Below are positions 61,870 through 64,000 of a stretch of DNA of 64,000 nucleotides, piece after piece. The DNA is from Mycolicibacterium diernhoferi (GTDB lineage: Bacteria > Actinomycetota > Actinomycetes > Mycobacteriales > Mycobacteriaceae): positions 3,286,001 through 3,350,000 of the forward strand of contig NZ_CP080332.1 in NCBI RefSeq assembly GCF_019456655.1, given 5' to 3'. A program made the position numbers and the translations under genes. A model generated the notes under the pieces. It worked only from the letters and a program-made list of their open reading frames with translations, was not told the DNA's origin and did no database searches. Each line of letters begins with the position of its first letter. The stretch's first letter is position 1.

Positions 61870-62903
61870 CAGACTCCCACGTTCTGCAGTCGTCGGCGGT
61901 CGACACCGACCTGGTCACCATGATCGACGCGGTGTTCGCCGATCACCGCTCATCCAGGCCGTCCGGTGCCCCCGTGCTGGACCTCGACTTGTGGCACAGC
62001 CTCGATGAACTCGGTTTGGTGCGGTTGACCGAGTCCGAGACATCTGGCGGGAGCGGCGCCGGCTGGGCCGAAGCCGCCGAACTGATGTCCGCCGCCGTGC
62101 GTCACGGCGTGCGCGTCCCGTTGCCGGAGCACGATCTGCTGGCCGGATGGATGCTCACCGCCGCAGGATTACCCCCCAGCGAGGGGGTGCGCACCATCGC
62201 GGTGCTGGACGGGTCCGGGGCGGCCACCGCCGCGCCGTGGGCGTCGTCAGCGCAGCACATCGTGGCGGCGTGGCCCGTCGAGAGCGGATACGAGGTCACC
62301 GATCTCACCGCTGACCAATGCCGAATCACACCTGGTACCAACATGATCGGCGAGCCGCGCGACAATATCGCGGTGGACCTGTCCACATGCAGGGGTGTGC
62401 CTGTGTCCGCCGAGCTCATCGACGTGCTCCGGCTCAAATCGGCTCTGGTGCGGTCGATTCAGGTGTGCGCCGCGTTGCAGCAGATTCTGCACCTGAGCAT
62501 CGAGCACACGTCCTCGCGAACGCAGTTCGGGCGGGCACTATCGAAGTTCCAGGCCATCCAGCACATGGTCTCCGATATCGCCGCCGAAACCGCGCTCGCA
62601 CAAGCGGCCACCGAGGCCGCGCTGACCGCCGCGATCACCAGCGACTGGACCGCCGGCAACCTCGAATTTCTGGTCGCCGTGGCCCGGTCCTGTACCGGCC
62701 ACGCGACCTCGGTGGTGGTGCGCAACGCCCACCAGGCACACGGCGCCATCGGCACGACCATCGAGCACCGGCTGCACGAATACACCCGTGCGGCACTGGC
62801 CTGGCGTTCGGAATACGGGTCGGTGCGGCACTGGGATCACGCAGTGACCCGCGCCGCGTTGGCCGCCGGCGCATCGGGGTTGTGGCCGTTGATCACCGAC
62901 TGA
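61866..62903 (+). CDS. Acyl-CoA dehydrogenase-like partner subunit
   Basis: This is a 345-residue ACAD-fold chain. It keeps the C-terminal helical domain (SSRTQFGRALSKFQAIQHMVSD, partial, and AHQAHGAIGTTIEHRLHEY) but the N-terminal half lacks the conserved FAD motifs of the first subunit. It probably contributes half of a FAD site in a mixed tetramer. ATG 61866 overlaps the stop of the partner gene. A hairpin follows the stop. Confidence 0.88.
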   Translation: MTDSHVLQSSAVDTDLVTMIDAVFADHRSSRPSGAPVLDLDLWHSLDELGLVRLTESETSGGSGAGWAEAAELMSAAVRHGVRVPLPEHDLLAGWMLTAAGLPPSEGVRTIAVLDGSGAATAAPWASSAQHIVAAWPVESGYEVTDLTADQCRITPGTNMIGEPRDNIAVDLSTCRGVPVSAELIDVLRLKSALVRSIQVCAALQQILHLSIEHTSSRTQFGRALSKFQAIQHMVSDIAAETALAQAATEAALTAAITSDWTAGNLEFLVAVARSCTGHATSVVVRNAHQAHGAIGTTIEHRLHEYTRAALAWRSEYGSVRHWDHAVTRAALAAGASGLWPLITD

Positions 62904-62933
62904 GCGCAGCCCCGTTTGGTGTTCCACTGACCG

Positions 62934-62971
62934 GTCAACCTCATGTCGGTGATCAGCCATCACCGGTTGAC
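62934..62971 (+). promoter_or_regulatory. Nested inverted repeats between the ACAD and NTF2-like genes
   Basis: CGGTGAT (62947-62953) pairs with ATCACCG (62959-62965) around CAGCC, and outer GTCAAC (62934-62939) pairs with GTTGAC (62966-62971). It directly precedes the GTG of the next gene, without a T-run. It may be an mRNA structure controlling translation or a weak terminator. Confidence 0.4.
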
Positions 62972-62973
62972 TC

Positions 62974-63462
62974 GTGAGCATGACCAACCAGATCGCACTG
63001 TCGGAAGTTCAGGAGTTCATCGCCGGCTTCTGGTATCACTACGACCAGGGGCAGTTCGATGTGCTCGCCACCTACGTCGGCGATGAGATGGAGTACCTGA
63101 GCCGCTCCGATTCCGGGAACTGCCCGTTCGAGGACCTGCTGGCGGCCGAGCTGCACGGTGGTGCGGAGACGCTGGCGTGGCTGAGCAAGCACCGCGACGA
63201 GAACCCCTACCCGTTGCGTCATCACGCCACCAACATCTTCCGCACCGGTACCGACGGCGACGTCACCACAGCCCGCTTCTACCTGTACGTCAACCAGGTC
63301 ACCAACAATGTGCCCTTCGATGTGTCGTCGGGGGTTGTCGATGTCGGTATCAGGCGCTCCGGAGATGCACTGGTGCTCACCTCGATGACGGTGGTCCTCG
63401 ACGCGGAGGATTCGATTCCGTTCGCGGAGCACCGCGCAAAGCTCAGCACGACGAACGCCTGA
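62974..63462 (+). CDS. NTF2-like (SnoaL-type) protein
   Basis: This is a 162-residue cone-shaped alpha+beta barrel protein (AEL...FIAGFWYHYDQGQFDVLATYVGDEMEYLS). Family members include steroid isomerases, dehydratases and subunits of ring-hydroxylating enzymes. His and Asp residues that could line the pocket are seen (LRHHATNIF), but activity is not assignable. The start may be GTG 62974 or ATG 62980; neither has a clear ribosome site, and the hairpin lies just before. Confidence 0.75.
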   Translation: MSMTNQIALSEVQEFIAGFWYHYDQGQFDVLATYVGDEMEYLSRSDSGNCPFEDLLAAELHGGAETLAWLSKHRDENPYPLRHHATNIFRTGTDGDVTTARFYLYVNQVTNNVPFDVSSGVVDVGIRRSGDALVLTSMTVVLDAEDSIPFAEHRAKLSTTNA

Positions 63463-63464
63463 CG

Positions 63465-64000
63465 GTGGACTCAGCCGACGCACGCCGGACCTTCGGTGGC
63501 GGTATCGCGGTCATCACCGGCGCCGGTGCCGGCATAGGCGCCGGCCTCGCCCGACACGCCCACCGGCTGGGCATGACCGTGGTGCTGGTCGACGTGGACG
63601 AGCGTGCCGTGACGAAGCTGCGCGACGAACTGGTCGCCGACGGCGGAACCGCACATGTCGAGGTGTGCGATGTCCGGGATCCCGACGCGCTGGTGGCGTT
63701 GGCGGAGCGCGTGTACTCCGATATCGGCCCGGTACGGCTGCTGGTCAACAATGCCGGTGTCGAGCAGTTCGGATACTTATGGGACACCCCGGTGGCCAAC
63801 TGGAACCGGGTGATGGACATCAATGTCAGCGGTGTCTTCCACGGTGTGCGCGCGTTCCTGCCGAAGATGATCACCGCCGGCACACCCGCCTGGGTGTGGA
63901 ATCTGTCCTCGATCGGCGGGGTCGCCGCGGTACCGCTGCAGGCGCCCTACATCGTGAGTAAACACGCGGTGCTGGCACTGACCGAGTGCCTGCGCCTGGA
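63465..64000 (+). CDS. Short-chain dehydrogenase/reductase, 3' end outside the window
   Basis: The first 178 codons of an SDR are visible. TGAGAGIGA is near residue 19, NNAG near 95 and the active-site segment PYIVSKHAVLAL near 162. The GTG start is three bases after the NTF2-like gene stop, in the same direction, so it continues the operon. The C-terminal part runs off the window edge. Confidence 0.88.
   Translation, partial: MDSADARRTFGGGIAVITGAGAGIGAGLARHAHRLGMTVVLVDVDERAVTKLRDELVADGGTAHVEVCDVRDPDALVALAERVYSDIGPVRLLVNNAGVEQFGYLWDTPVANWNRVMDINVSGVFHGVRAFLPKMITAGTPAWVWNLSSIGGVAAVPLQAPYIVSKHAVLALTECLRL

Overview
The window reads as GC-rich chromosomal DNA of an actinomycete of the Mycobacteriaceae, most likely a fast-growing environmental Mycolicibacterium. 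The main evidence is a secreted antigen-85 mycolyltransferase (22051-23046); a bacterioferritin next to a DHA2 exporter, matching the neighbouring Rv1876/Rv1877 of M. tuberculosis; a cyclase-like receptor overlapping a CNB-MscS channel, matching Rv2435c/Rv2434c; an MPT53-like thioredoxin followed by a CcdA-like protein, matching Rv2878c/Rv2877c; and IdeR-type and KstR-type operators. All homology statements come from reading the sequence, not from searches.

The left third (1-24 kb) is mixed core and accessory content. In order it holds a 5'-truncated P450, the thiol-redox pair, a KstR-box gene pair (CMD-family protein plus membrane protein), an exporter with a winged-helix-like tail, the iron-storage locus bfrA/bfd with two iron boxes, an enoyl-CoA hydratase coupled to a frameshifted EthD-like gene, a FUSC permease, a KstR-box thioesterase, a TetR/membrane-protein pair, a TPR protein, a deaminase/GH13 pair, a type II NADH dehydrogenase, the degenerate cyclase and MscS-CNB pair, the mycolyltransferase and a PAS-ANTAR regulator.

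The middle (24.5-32 kb) has two divergent units around a TetR gene. Leftward lie an amine oxidase and an aminobutyraldehyde-type dehydrogenase. Rightward lies a tightly overlapped set of TetR, UGT-like glycosyltransferase, maltokinase-like (possibly glucosamine) kinase and tandem-SIS protein, which looks like a compact amino-sugar module.

The right half (32-64 kb) is almost entirely catabolic. One block (32-40 kb) has an MHS transporter, an HsaD-like hydrolase, a Baeyer-Villiger monooxygenase, a KshB-like reductase, an HsaA-like oxygenase and an HsaC-like extradiol dioxygenase, that is, most of a meta-cleavage pathway. A second block (40-50 kb) has an IclR regulator, an esterase, an old-yellow-enzyme, a Dabb protein, a maleylacetate-reductase-type dehydrogenase, a HAPMO-like Baeyer-Villiger monooxygenase and an acyl-CoA ligase. 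A decayed IS5-type element separates that ligase from a third block: alcohol dehydrogenase, SDR, alkylsulfatase-like MBL protein and sulfotransferase, facing a second IclR gene. The last block (56-64 kb) is an oxidation series of P450, alcohol dehydrogenase, aldehyde dehydrogenase, enoyl-CoA hydratase, a two-subunit acyl-CoA dehydrogenase, an NTF2-like protein and an SDR cut by the window end. Together these suggest degradation of alicyclic, aromatic or isoprenoid compounds. The actual substrates cannot be read from the sequence. I saw no rRNA, tRNA or CRISPR array.
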